NCBI GenBank assembly: GCA_019925105.1
Contig: JAHGAU010000003.1
Coordinates: 1-64,000, forward strand
Origin: Niebla homalea
Lineage: Eukaryota; Ascomycota; Lecanoromycetes; Lecanorales; Ramalinaceae
Reading direction: 5' to 3'
DNA: 64,000 bases
Within the stretch, counting starts at the first letter, position 1. Every line of letters begins with the position of its first letter. The position numbers were made by a program, and so were the translations under genes. The notes beneath the pieces were generated by a model. The model searched no databases, had not been told where the DNA came from, and was given only the letters and a program-made list of their open reading frames with translations. Positions 36,702-48,158 of the stretch are shown piece after piece.

Positions 36702-37343
36702 ATGACTTTCTTGACGAGCATCTTAAGTGCGCTTCCCATTTTCATCCTGCTCCCAGCTTGTCGAGCCGCCCCAATCGCGAACAGCACCATCCCAGCGACA
36801 TACACAATTGCCTCTGGTGACTCTCTCTCCACCATCTCCTCCCGCTATAACACCACACTCCAAGCGCTTGAAGCATGCAACCCCCAAATCGTCAACCCGG
36901 ATCTGATCCTCCCAGGCCAAATCCTCAGCCTTCCGCAACCATCTCTGGCATCACAGATAACGAGTGAAAGCACCCAAACATACACCGTTGTTGCTGGCGA
37001 TACCTTCTCCCTCATTGCAGCCAAAGTGAACATCCCGCTGGAGAAGTTGGAGGCAGCAAATCCCCAGATCACTGACCCGGACTTAATAATTGCTGGTCAG
37101 GTCATTAATCTTCCCACCTCTTCCTCTGACGCTGTTCCGGCGCCGAGCAAGTATACTGTCATGAAAGGAGACACCCTCACATCTATTGCCCAGAAGCTCA
37201 ATACTACCGTGTCAGCCCTCGAGAAGGCAAATCCCTCCGTCAAAAATCCCGATTTTATTGTCGTGGGTCAAATTTTGGAGATTCCGGCAAAGGCTGGTGC
37301 TGCTGCCGCTCAAGTTGGTGGAACTTGCGGAAAGCTACCTTGA
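36702..37343 (+). CDS. Secreted protein with three LysM domains (Ecp6-like)
   Basis: A single exon of 213 residues. The start at 36,702 gives a textbook signal peptide (MTFLTSILSALPIFILLPAC, cut near RAAP); the frame is open upstream but those codons would spoil it. Three LysM domains follow at residues 34-78, 94-138 and 151-195, each beginning YT(I/V) and containing GD(S/T) and NP near the middle with a GQ(I/V)..(L/I)P end. Two cysteines, one in LysM1 (EACNP) and one at the C-terminus (GTCGK), could pair. Secreted multi-LysM proteins of plant-associated fungi bind chitin fragments outside the cell and keep them from host receptors; that role is inferred from the family. The gene is isolated, with 1.4 kb of non-coding sequence downstream. 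Confidence 0.93.
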   Translation: MTFLTSILSALPIFILLPACRAAPIANSTIPATYTIASGDSLSTISSRYNTTLQALEACNPQIVNPDLILPGQILSLPQPSLASQITSESTQTYTVVAGDTFSLIAAKVNIPLEKLEAANPQITDPDLIIAGQVINLPTSSSDAVPAPSKYTVMKGDTLTSIAQKLNTTVSALEKANPSVKNPDFIVVGQILEIPAKAGAAAAQVGGTCGKLP

Positions 37344-38775
37344 CAATTGTTTGCAGCGTTTCATCTGGGTGGAGGAAGAGAGTCGATGATCTTGTTTTTG
37401 CTCCGAAGTCTACTGTCTGTATAGTAAGGCTAGCGATTGATTGTTTGACCACAGTGTTGTACGAGACCGTCTCAAGATTCTGACCTTACAGGTCTCAGCC
37501 AAAGTACTCCATGGTACATCTAACACTTAGCTTGAGCTACAAGATTTGGGACTTTTTGCCTCTCATGATCATTTTAGGTGTGAAATTTAGTGTGCTAAGG
37601 TCATCCATTTCACGTATTTTCTGATCCTGCTGAAAGGCAGTAGTCAAGATCCCGGTCGCAATTCAGGACCGGCTGTCTTGAGTGCTCCCCCAAATCACAA
37701 AGACAGCAAGTGGTATTCTGCACCGGATTCTTCAGAAAACAAAGAAGGATCATTATGCCTATCAGCAGCGACGATCTCTCAAGGGTTCAATCCTAATAAG
37801 TCGAAAATAAAACAATGTCATCGCCGAATGCAGCTTCGGGACTCCATGTGGAAGGCGTGGCCTGTCCAAGAGAATCATGCGCGATGCTTGAGCCTGCCGA
37901 TGAATGCTGCAACTGCGCCTCCATATGCAGGATCGTCCATATAGTTGTGCCGGAATCTGCGTCGCGGCGCCCTCATCCCAGCAGGGCGTCCAAAGCAAGA
38001 GGATATTTTGATTGTGAAACAATGATGGTGAAAATATTTGATCTGGATTTCTGGACAGGATATTTCCATCCCACTCTAGCTTGAAGGGGAGTAGCTGGGT
38101 GGCGCAGCTGGATTAAGGTATTTTCAAGACGGGGAAGCCTCGTTTCAGAGTCGTCCTTCATCCGCAATTGATGCCACGTGTGACAATCTAAAATAGCTAC
38201 TGAGATGTCTGGATAGATCAGCGACTCAGAGTTGTTTTTCTGTGAAAGTGTAAAGTGCGTGATGGACAGCGCAATGGCCCTGAGCTCGGCAGCCTCTTCC
38301 TGTAAATCGCCAAGATGTCAAGTCACTAGCACAGATTCGTGTCATCACCCGCCCTCTTGACAATGCGTTTCAAGCTTGTATAATGCGGATTCCACGGCTT
38401 TCCAAAACCAAGTGATTGAGGTGCGGAAGGGGGGAGTTGAAGATCCAACCTGTTATCACGTCAAGGCAAGGCACGGTTCACTTGCTGGCTTGAACACCTC
38501 GATAGAGTAGTCCTGCCCAAAGTCACCCTTGATTAGGTCAACCGGGGAAGCCTCCAGAGAGCACTTATTGGTAATTGATGCAGTGCAAACAAGCCAAATG
38601 TATATGTGTCTTCGCTGGCTTTCAAGCAGTTAGCGAGACGATCGAAGGGTGGCGCACAAGATGCCTAAAAATTCGCTCCATTATTGCATGTTCGAAGTAA
38701 GCCGCAAGAGCAAGCGTTCGATTCGATCTACAGATCTTTGTGAAAAGTTGCCGGCCCCAATGGCTTCCTCCACTG
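37344..38775. other. No gene recognised
   Basis: A cysteine-containing 89-codon frame with a true ATG lies at 37,815-38,084 but has no signal peptide and no conserved motif. I treat it as chance. Nothing else is seen. Confidence 0.45.
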
Positions 38776-40438
38776 CTAACCCTTGACAATCAATAGCAGC
38801 AGTGGCAATGACACCGCGAAGTCGACAAAGGCGAATACGATCCAGGTGTCCTGGAATTCGATCTTTTCACCCAATTCGACTGCATAGAAGCCCACGCAGA
38901 AGCCGGAAATCTGGCGGCAGAAGTGCAATAGCGTACCAATCTCAGCGGCTTGTGGACGATAGCACTGAGATGGATGTCAGCAAATATGCAGCTGGTGATA
39001 ATCTGAAACAAACGGTTGCATGCCTCGTTGGTATACGTATACACAATCGTTGTAGCGATCTAGAGCCCGAAGCTTGCAATCGCAATGCCCATACCAACAC
39101 CACTCCAATACGTCTTCCTCTCGATGCAGACGCCTTCGACGATGAGGCCAAAAAGCAACAAGACGATGGCAGGTCCCAGCGATGGCAGGTCCCAGCGATG
39201 GCAGGTCCCAGCGGAAACAGCCTGACTTTTGGCTCTCTCATGCCTTCCCTCGCCAAGGCTCGGCGACCGCTGGTCCAATATGAGAAGCCCCCGGACAATA
39301 GCTCTCCAAGCAGACTGCCAACTATCAAGGAAACGCCAAGAAGCACGTCCGTCTGGTAAGGTGTGATATGATATGTCCTTGTAAAGGTGTTCGCCGATGA
39401 GATGATGAAAAGGATGCTGCCGCAGCGGAAGCTTACAGCGTAGTAGAGGGTCGGGAGAGACGCGGAAGGATATTTCAACATCTGCAGTGGGCGAAGAAAG
39501 TCAATGATCCTGATCGTACGATGCGGGTTAGATCTTGTCGCGCATCGTCACGTTGTGCATCCAGGATCTGAATGGGCGATAACACTGCTCGAGCTGCATA
39601 TGTGGATACAAGGTCTCAGGAACTGTCAAGAGGAAGAGCGGAAGCTTGATCGCTGTGATGATGACGGGTATGTAGAAACACCATCGCCAGGCCAGAGGGC
39701 GCTCGATGAAGCCTTCGATGATGGGTGCGAGATGCCCGCCCGTAATCAGTGATAGGGTGTAGATACCCATCTACAGCCCAGGCTCGTGGCCAAAATACAG
39801 ATCGCACATAGTGGCGACGCGAAGCTAAAGTGCGTGCGACTCTACCAAAAAACCCCATTCCGAGCGCGAAAGGCGAGCAATTCGCCATAGCTTGAGGAGG
39901 CGCCTGATGCAGCGCTTGTGGCGATCGAAACGGCGATAAAGATAATGTAGATTGTCCGCCGACCGTAAACATTGGAGATGGGCTTTCAGAACAGAGATGA
40001 GGCTCCCGCAAAGGCGATGAAGATGCTTGTTATGTATGCGGTCTTGGTGATGGTTTGGTGGAGGTATTTGGAAAGTGGCATGAATGTCAGGGTCTAGAGA
40101 TGCTATGAGCTCGCATATTCCAAGACACGACTGCGAGAGAGTCTCAAGATTGAAGGACCATCACCTACTGTCAGTGCAGCATTGAAAAATGCCAGAAAGG
40201 AGAGCATCGAGACTTCCAGGAGAACAACCATCTTCAACCATGGCCCCCAATTCAGTGGATCCAGAGGATCTTCTGTTGGCTGTGAAGACAGCGGCAGGCC
40301 TCTATTGTCGAGTCGCAGACCCGCATAGCGCGCGTCATTAATGGAAGAGTCATTCTGAACATGGCTACCTAGGCTCCTTGCCTCTACATCGTTTGAGGTT
40401 TTATCCATAGATGTTGATACGGTCGTGAGCTGAAACAT
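38776..40438 (-). pseudogene. MFS transporter (DHA1-type) pseudogene
   Basis: Homology reads along the whole length in shifting frames. The N-terminus has TEDPLDPLNW and LEVSMLSFLAFFNAAL, then a 75-nt intron (40,094-40,168), then PLSKYLHQTITKTAYITSIF, CDLYFGHEPGL, ERPLAWRWCFYIPVIITAI, VPETLYP and the C-terminal IEFQDTWIVFAFVDFA before the final stop at 38,776. This is a polyamine/drug:H+ antiporter-like 12-helix plasma-membrane carrier. Disablements: in-frame stops at 39,986-39,988 (W position), 39,771-39,773 (W position) and 39,060-39,062 (Q position), a frameshift near the A6 run at 39,846, and a 16-bp triplication at 39,165-39,212. The start may instead be the next ATG at 40,408. Confidence 0.85.
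39165..39212. repeat. 16-bp triplication inside the MFS pseudogene
   Basis: Three perfect tandem copies of GATGGCAGGTCCCAGC (39,165, 39,181 and 39,197). Two extra copies add 32 bases and therefore shift the reading frame. Confidence 0.92.
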
Positions 40439-41439
40439 GACAGTTGTAGAAGACCTCATCTGCAAGCCAGACGTGTGATCTGGAGATTAGCGAAGGATCA
40501 TAGCGTTGAAGGATTCATGATGTGGTTGGGCGCCTGCAGCTGCAACCGCTGATCAGCGAAGGAGGTTTCCGTCCCTGCTGCCACCTTTCGTTTGTCGTCC
40601 AAGGCTGCTAAGCGATGCACTATAGACAGAGCTTTCAGAATAATACAGTTTCAGTCTCCTACAAGTATAGAAACCGCTCTTCCCGGAAAGGGCGTGCCTC
40701 GCACTGAAGCCGGCAAGGGACCAGGTTGATGGTCATTACTTGCGAAACTTCACCGTCGATGCATGATACCTGCGTGAAGCTGCAAGCAAGCAGCGAGCTC
40801 CACAAGTTCGTGGCTATGAGGTGATTAACATATGGCACAGTCCAAATCCTTTGTCGTGCAACTATCTGCAAAGGTTAAGATTGACAGCACTATCGCTGTA
40901 GTGAATCCTGCAGGATTTTAGGGTGTTCAGAGGGGCTGGACGAGGGCCAACTAGTGATCGCCTAGCGACTTAGCTGAAGCCAACAGGATCCCAACCAGTC
41001 GATTAGGGGTCGGGATCGGGGCTTCGACCTTCCTTCATGGAGCTCGTCAGGGGGATTGAGGGTTTCACTTTACCATTGTCCCCTACTACCACAAAAGCCT
41101 CTAAAGAAAGCCGGGAACAATCTGCGGAAGGGTACAAAGTATCTCGAGAATCTCAAAACTTAATTTCGACGGCCTTCAATCGTTATTGAGTTCAGGAGTT
41201 ATGTGTGCTCCCAACGAATCGAAGCCGAGCAATCCCGAAGAGTAGAACATGATCATCAAACACGAGACTCGTGCGTGCCTTGTCATTGATTGGAGAAACA
41301 TCTACGCGGTAGGTGTCGACTAGACGTGAACGCCGTCTCAAGACGGGGCTCCAGCGGGCTCGTGCTATTCGAAAACAAACAAACAGTCTTCTTTCCTCTG
41401 CGACATCCTTCTGTGACTGGGCGGAATACCAAGGTCAGT
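40439..41439. other. Intergenic, no gene recognised
   Basis: It separates the minus-strand MFS pseudogene from the plus-strand monooxygenase pseudogene, so it may once have been a shared divergent promoter. I see no conserved element. Confidence 0.5.
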
Positions 41440-42835
41440 GATGGGGGCTGCGGCATACCTCCATGTCGAATCATCATCGTAGGCGGCGGTATTGGCGGGC
41501 TCTGTGCAGCGTTGCAACTTCAACATCACTGCAAGGAGGACAATAAGGAGATCGATGTCTATGAGCAAGCAGCGCAATACTCTGAGATCGGGGCCGGCGT
41601 CGGCATCGGCGTCAATGCTGCGAAGCTACTCCATCGCATTGGCATAGGTAATGCTATGAACGCGATCGCTGGGAAGCGTCAAGGCATCCGGATATCCTTT
41701 CATCGATTCGACAACGGAGGCGAGATCGTCACAGTGCCGGCTGATGATGCCCGTTCGATCAGACAAGCTCCTGTGCATCGCGCCGAGTTTCTTGATTTGC
41801 TGTTGAAGACTGTGAGGGAAAGGAATGCGGCGACATTGCATACGAAGAAAGTCTGCAGCCGAGTGGAAGTACGGCTGCAATCATTTGAGACTAATTGCTA
41901 CATACTTTCAGGACTAAGGCAGGACGGTAAGCATTCACTTCGAAGACGGCACAAGCGTAGAGGCAGACATTGTAGTCGCTTGCGATGGTATCCACTCCAA
42001 CATCCGAAGGCAGTTCATATCGGATTCGCCCACATATAGTGGGCGCATTGCATATCGGGGACTGGTGGATGTCAATGCCATCGAGTCTTGGTGGCCATTC
42101 AAGTCATTTTCGATCAGCTGGCTTGCCCCTGGCAAGCACTTCTTTGTTTTTCCCGTCAGTCAAAACAAAACCTTGAACATTGTGGCTTTCGTGTCCACGC
42201 CCGAGGAGACTCTTGGAGATCTCAGGGAAAGCTGGACCTCCAAGGGAGACAGGCGGCAATGTGCAGAAGACTTTGAAAACTTTGACGAGGTGATGCGGAA
42301 AGTCATTGATCTGATGCCCCAGCATGCGTCCAAGTGGCTGTTGAACGATCGAGAACCCCTTTCGCAATAGACTTTTGTCAATGGCAAGGTCGTGTTGATG
42401 GGAGATCTGCACACGCCATGCTACCACATCAAGGTATGTGACATCTGATCCTGTTCGCCTTTGTCGATTGTCTATGATTGCCCTTGGCTGGACTTTCAAG
42501 GTGCTGGAGCTGGTCAAGCGATCGAGGATGCTTATATCCTTGGACGCGCACTCCACGATTGCTTTGCCACGTCCGAATCGCCAGGCGAGAGACGAGAGCT
42601 AAATGCCTGGTCTCAATTGTATCAAGATGTCCGGCTTCCCAGGGCTCAAAAGGCTCAAACGACCGCGCGGGAGGCCGGGGAGGTGTATGAGATGAGCGCT
42701 GATGGTATGGAAGGCCTGTCGTACGATGACTGTCTACCTATGGTCAGCGATCGAATCAAGGACAGGATGAAGTGGGTCTGGACCGAGGATATCAACGAAG
42801 CCTACGAAAGCCTGAAATATTCGATGGGTTTATAA
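41440..42835 (+). pseudogene. FAD-dependent monooxygenase (salicylate hydroxylase-like) pseudogene
   Basis: The N-terminal dinucleotide fold IIIVGGGIGGLCAALQL, then EIGAGVGIGVNAAKLLHRIG, VVACDGIHSNIRRQF (DG motif), and after the second intron GAGAGQAIEDAYILGRALHD place it among class A flavoprotein hydroxylases acting on aromatic acids. Introns are 41,869-41,911 (43 nt) and 42,434-42,500 (67 nt). It is broken: TAA at 41,915-41,917 where CAA is expected, TAG at 42,368-42,370 in REPLSQ.TF where W is expected, and a one-base loss near 42,406 in the GD..AHAMLPHQ motif. No in-frame ATG precedes the dinucleotide fold. It lies next to the MFS pseudogene, so the pair may once have handled one aromatic compound (inference). 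Confidence 0.87.
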
Positions 42836-43535
42836 CCATCTGTCAGCGGATTACTTTGTCCTTACACATGAAAGCTCTCCTAGTCTCCATAAATGGAGAT
42901 CGTCGAAGCAGATCAAGTAGTCTGTACGCCCTAGATGGGTCAGTCGAAGTCTTATGCTGATGCCTGTTTACTCGCGGTCCTTGCGTTCAGTCTCGCTCGT
43001 CAAGAAGATGTCACTGAGCTCTTGAGTGGCTACGTATATAGAGCTCCGCAGAGCAAGGAATATGGTGGACTCTTCTGCAACATGATCCTGAAGACCTACC
43101 GCAGGGACCTTCTCACTTCTCTTCATTGCGCCGCGGAAATCTCTCATGGTAAATGGTTGGGCCAGTGTCTGATTCAGGGTCCTGCATGACCCTTTGTGTA
43201 TGATCAGTCACATCGAGATCATGACGAACATGACTGCCACGTGCACCTCAGTAGATCATACGGCCCGTACCCGGTCAGTCCGTATCCGTGTCATCAGGTC
43301 CGAAAATTGGTTTTCGTATTCGTATCTTGCCGCAAACACGCATCATTACGTCATGACTTATGGTTTACTTATGTTGTCAGTGGCTGCCTGCTTTGCTTAT
43401 AAGAGCATCATGTTGCGTTGCCTCAGCTCGACGAGAATAGGCAGGACTCCACTCACTTTTCCTAGAGCATTACCTGCCATCCTACTAAAGCCACATATCA
43501 CCAATCAAAACCTCTACACATCACCCAAAGCCAAA
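42836..43535. other. Intergenic with a TATA-like site
   Basis: No gene is recognised. CTTATAAG near 43,398 lies about 140 bases before the start codon at 43,536 and is a candidate TATA box for that gene. Confidence 0.5.
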
Positions 43536-44298
43536 ATGGCCACCGCCCCCAATGCCGCCGACGTTGCAGCCGCAAAGGTTCCCTCCTCCGCTCCTGGCGA
43601 GAACTTCGAAGTTCGGCAAACCCATCCATCCGAGGATTACGAGCCCGACCCATCAAAATCGCTGCCTCTCTCTCCAGCTCGCCAGCGCCTTGTAGATGAC
43701 ATCATCGAACTTTACAGCTGCCGCCCCACGGTCGATCGTGTGAAGCGGTACACGCCTGACTGTGTATATGACGACCAATTTGTGTATGCGAATGATCGGT
43801 ACAAGATGGCCGGGCAGTGGTTCGCGCTACCAAAGGGGTTCAAGGACAGTTCGAACCATGGATATCAGGTCGTGGTGAATGAGCCGGGGTTGATCCAGTT
43901 CAGGAATAAGCAGGTAAGGCCCTAACTTGCGCTGACCCACAGTGCTTCTCACGCTTCAACGGTATCTTTGGCGGCTGACTGGTGTACAGTCATGGACCTT
44001 TGCAGGTATCCCCAAAACCGCCATGATGAACGCCCTCGTCTCTCTTTCGCTCGACCCCGCAACCATCGACAGCGACTTCATTCAAGTCAAGTACCACAAG
44101 GATCAGGCCAATGACAAGGACTATAGTCACGAGGGTATTGGTTTCCAGATCAAGAAGTGGCAAGCCGATCATGTGTCCGACATGATGGACGCTCCCGAGG
44201 TCAAGATGTTTGAAGCTGATAAGAGCGCTGCGAAGGAGCCGGTGAGGAAATATGGGAGCGGCGATACTGATGGGCAGGCACCTACGAAGGATTTGTAG
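43536..44298 (+). CDS. Conserved fungal protein, probable NTF2-like fold
   Basis: Two exons (43,536-43,913 and 43,990-44,298) and a 76-nt intron with a GCTGAC branch site give 228 residues. The start is the ATG in CCAAAATGGC, a good fungal start context. After a proline-rich disordered N-terminus, residues about 45-170 carry a helix RQRLVDDIIELYSCRP, then VKRYTPDCVYDDQFVYANDR, an arrangement typical of SnoaL/NTF2-like proteins, followed by SLSLDPATIDSDFIQVKYH and DQANDKDYSHEGIGFQIKKW. I recall this kind of sequence only as an uncharacterised conserved fungal family; no catalytic activity can be assigned. There is no signal peptide. The gene looks intact, unlike its left neighbours. Confidence 0.8.
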
Positions 44299-45326
44299 AT
44301 ACACTATGATAGGAACTGCCACTTTCATTTATCAACATGAAACCTGGGAGATCAGACTCTTTTCCTTTCCAGAAATGCTTGCCGCCTCTTTCCCTGGAGA
44401 TCGTTGAGCTCTAGCGATGATTCCAGATACCAATGAGAATTCGCAGCCCCATCGAACCGAGACATTCATGTACTCAAGCACTGGTAACAATCGGGTAGTC
44501 TATCAGCGAGACTCAGAAGAGATGAATCAGACTGGCCGCACTCCAACTACTCCTCCCCCGAGAAGGCAGCACCTTCATACGTGTAGTTCTGGTGATTTCC
44601 AACACCATCATATTCCTCGGTCTCGCAACACTTGAGGTCTTGACTCCAGGGATGTTCCAGCTGGTAGCTGCCAGAGGTAAGGATTGACAGTTGATGCGCT
44701 TAACAGACGCATCTCCCACGTGTGGTCCGACTCTCGCGAATATATCGAGATGCTCTTGTTGTCTCGGATGATCCCCGCCCTTCAGCCAGCCACCGCACAG
44801 GTGTTGGCCTGTTTCTCTCCAATGCTCTGACAAAGGTGATGGGAAAGTCACTCAGAAGTAAGGTCGTGACAGTCGTCGTTGTCCTTACTCATGCTTGTGG
44901 GAATTTGTAGGCTGGTAGGTCGAAATTCCATCTCTCCTATCCGTGCTTCAATATTTCATCGGGTGGATACTCAGGGGCAAAAATTGGCGCGTGTGCGAGT
45001 GAAGCAGACAGCACAGCCCGAAGCTGTTGGCGACAAGGGGCCAAATAGATGGCCATTCCGTCATATCCAAGGCTCAATGATGCTGGAATGAGTGTGTCAA
45101 GACAAGTCTGGCCGGGATTGGAAAAAGCATTCAGTAGTGAAAAGTCTGCAAGGGAACATGTCTTGCATGCTTGTGAGGATTGGAAAGGTCAAAACATGGG
45201 ATGGTCTTGACATGAGTACCTTTCATACCGACAATCCATTCTTAAACACATGAGCTCAATTGCCTGCGTCAATACGCTGAAAGCAGGAGAGCTGTTGCTC
45301 AGCTCGAAACACTGATTTCGCCAAAG
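44299..45326. other. No gene recognised
   Basis: A plus-strand stretch near 44,690-44,830 reads RISHVWSDSREYIEMLLLSR before a stop and may be a gene remnant. No start or second exon could be placed. Confidence 0.4.
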
Positions 45327-45892
45327 ATGCCCACCACCATCTCCATCCTCGTCAGAGCCTTCTTCCTCCTCGAATCATTAGTCTATGGACTTCCACCACT
45401 GGCGCCTCATGGCCAGCTTATCAATGCGGGCTCGACCCCAGCTACTGCCGTATCAGAAGTGACAGTGCTGAACGGGACTGCGTTGAATGGGACTGCGCTG
45501 AATACCGCCATGGACCCCGACCCGGCCTTCCCACCATACGAAACCTGGCAGTGCGGCGTCTATCGTCCTGCTCCTCTCCAACACTGCATCAACGCATTGA
45601 TTCAATTTCCCTTCAAGAGTGGTGAGGGAGAATTCCACCCAAGCCGACCGCACGACCCTAACCCCGATTTTGCGCTTGGTCAAGTGAGGAAGTGGGGTCA
45701 ATGTAGGGTATTCATAGACCTTCTCGACAATAAGACGCCAGCGGAATGGTCATGGGATAATCTGGCAAACTATATATGGGGTTTTTGGACTCATGCACGG
45801 GGAATAAGCGGGCACCGACGGCACAGTGGGTCACGGGTGGCGATCTCCAAATCAGGCTCAATCTTTGGGTTCCTGGCACGGGTCTCAAATAA
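45327..45892 (+). pseudogene. Secreted cysteine-containing protein with a frameshift
   Basis: ATG at 45,327 starts a signal peptide (MPTTISILVRAFFLLESLVYG). The mature part reads YETWQCGVYRPAPLQHCINA, then FALGQVRKWGQCRVFIDL and EWSWDNLANYIWGF. This spacing of W, C and aliphatic residues is common in an uncharacterised group of small secreted fungal proteins. At a T5 run (45,782-45,786) the sensible frame changes: beyond it SCTGNKRAPTAQW and LQIRLNLWVPGTGLK continue to a stop at 45,892, supplying the expected next cysteine, whereas the unshifted frame runs on to 45,908 without similar character. One missing T would explain this, either as a real mutation or as a sequencing error. Confidence 0.65.
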
Positions 45893-48158
45893 GCGTGAGG
45901 AGCACTGAGGTGCAAGAGGAGGGCCATGTGGACCTAGCGTGATATTCATCCTGGATCATATTGATGAGCTCATGGGGAACAAATTGCGTCCAATGACCAA
46001 GCAATAGTACAAAACCATCGGCAGGGAGAGCATCTATGCCTTCAGCGACAGCTGGCGTGTTATGGCGCTGGTCTTGATCTTATCTGATACACCGTCTGAA
46101 ATCGGGGGCGAGCATGCCTTGTCTCCCTTGGATTCAGCTTATGGACCTCATGTGACCTGGTTCCAACAATGTAATTCCTAGCTCATGAACAAATTCGTGG
46201 GTCGTAGATTTTGAGGGTCCGGTTTACCAGCTTGAAGTGATTCTAGATGCCTTCCTGCACCGCATTGAAGATCAATTACGTGATACGCGGAGCAACAGCT
46301 GTTTGGGCCTCTTGTTAGGACGGAGCCCAGCATTTGATGCTGGCTTTCACCATCATGAACTAGCATTCACAGCCATATCATCGGCTCTGGATTCTTTGTC
46401 TTCTACATTTGTATCCCATTCTCTTCAAAGGTGCGTGTGGACTTTCCCAAAACGCTGTCGCTCACGAGAACCTGGACTGGCTTCGCAATGGCACCAGGTG
46501 GCCATCCGTAGAGGTGCCAAAATGAGCATTCGTAGAGATTTGGAGGTCCTCAAAGGGCACCTCCGAATTGATCAAGACGATGAGCCTTCTGCTTCGGGGA
46601 GCTGAATAGCTGGTGGTGGTATTGTGCAAGGGCTTGACCAGTACATGAGCCGTCATGAAGGGAGGCTTTGAGGGAGCTTCATATGGGCCACGGGCCAGTT
46701 CCCATAGGAAAATCTCTATAATTACTGGTCATTGCGATATCTCCAGGCGCTTGATGTCTTACAGACCAGATTCGATGCAGCGAACCTAAGCAGTCGATGG
46801 AGATGAACAAAAGAGCATCGTGAATTCATCAAAAGATTGTGTCCTCTGTCTAGCAGACAATATGCGTCCTCTATCTAAGATCTGCGGTTTTGACGATCTG
46901 ATCTCTCCTCCATTCTAAGCTCACATCTTCACCGTTGAAACATCGCGCGTTGAAGAATACGCTTGCGTCTAAGCGCAACATGAGGTATTGACAATTTGAC
47001 TGTGTTAATCCCGCGATCCTCCTTGTGCCCATATGTTGGCCGGTGTGTTGCGGGCATGGAGTGCGGGCAAGGAGTGTTATGGAGCAGTCATGCAGGCAAT
47101 GCCAAGACATCCTCATGACGCGTGTAGATACCATCACCTGGCCGTACATCCCAGAACACCTAGTTGTTTACCCACAGGGCACCTTTTGTCTTCATAGATA
47201 GACCATCACATAGATCATACAGAATGCACACACATTGCATACCTACTTGCTAGCTGTGCATCCGACACCATATGATAATGGTATTATTCATGAATGAGGT
47301 CAGTGGCCGTCTTCGAAACATCTGATAACGACCAGCCTCCATCAAAGCCTACACTACTATCAGGAACGTGAAAGACGTGAGGGGCTTTTGCTCCTACCAT
47401 CGCAGACAGTCTACACCCACTGTTCTATGCATGAACACTCAGATAGGGTGCTCGAGAGAGCGCTGAGTGCCGATCCGTCCGCGTCCCATATCTGCCTTCG
47501 TATTCCTACACAAAAACCCAGACTTCCACCAAGCATGTGCAGTGCACGCTCTCGAATGACTCCACCACAAGCTCCATTTAAGCTTCATAGATTCCACCCA
47601 AGCTTGGAGCCTCTCTGCTGTCCTGTGATTGACCCTTGCTGACCCACAGACCACCAATCAGATCTTTGGCCCCTCTGTGTGTGTTTCACTCATCATCCCT
47701 CTCTCGACTACCTATGTAGCTCGTATACTTGACAACTCTGCCGTAGTGATACAGGCTATTACAGCGAGTCTTCCGGCCGTAAGGCCACAAATCAGAGCTT
47801 TCTGCCCTCTCCTTATACCTACGATCGGCTCATCTCATCCTCTTGGCACATGTTCTACGCTCGATGCTCAGATGATGCCGACCTTTTGACGCAACGGACA
47901 TCCCTCAAGCGAGGAGCTATATAATCACGATGCTACCTTGAAGAGGACTCTTATGGCGTGGATTAAGTCCAAAGAAACTTACTGAAGGAGCAGCACGTCA
48001 TGGGAGATGGAGATGATGTGCAGACTTGATAGATATATAAACGCGATCCTTCTTCACACGTCTCAGGTGTTGTTTGTGTGCGCCGCGTGCACCGTAGCAA
48101 CTCATGACATCTGCTTAGAGATTAGCAACCCAAGCGAACATCCTTCCTCCAAGTCATC
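45893..48158. other. Long intergenic stretch, no confident gene
   Basis: A minus-strand patch at 46,200-46,660 contains coding-like pieces in different frames (LQISTNAHFGTSTDGH, GAIAKPVQVLVSDSVLGK) that could be a decayed gene. From about 46,700 to 48,150 I see only short chance frames. Confidence 0.4.

Noticed and set aside
38802..39359. Plus-strand frame of 185 codons
   Set aside because: It is antisense to the MFS pseudogene and its composition (R, S, P) is that of an opposite-strand shadow.
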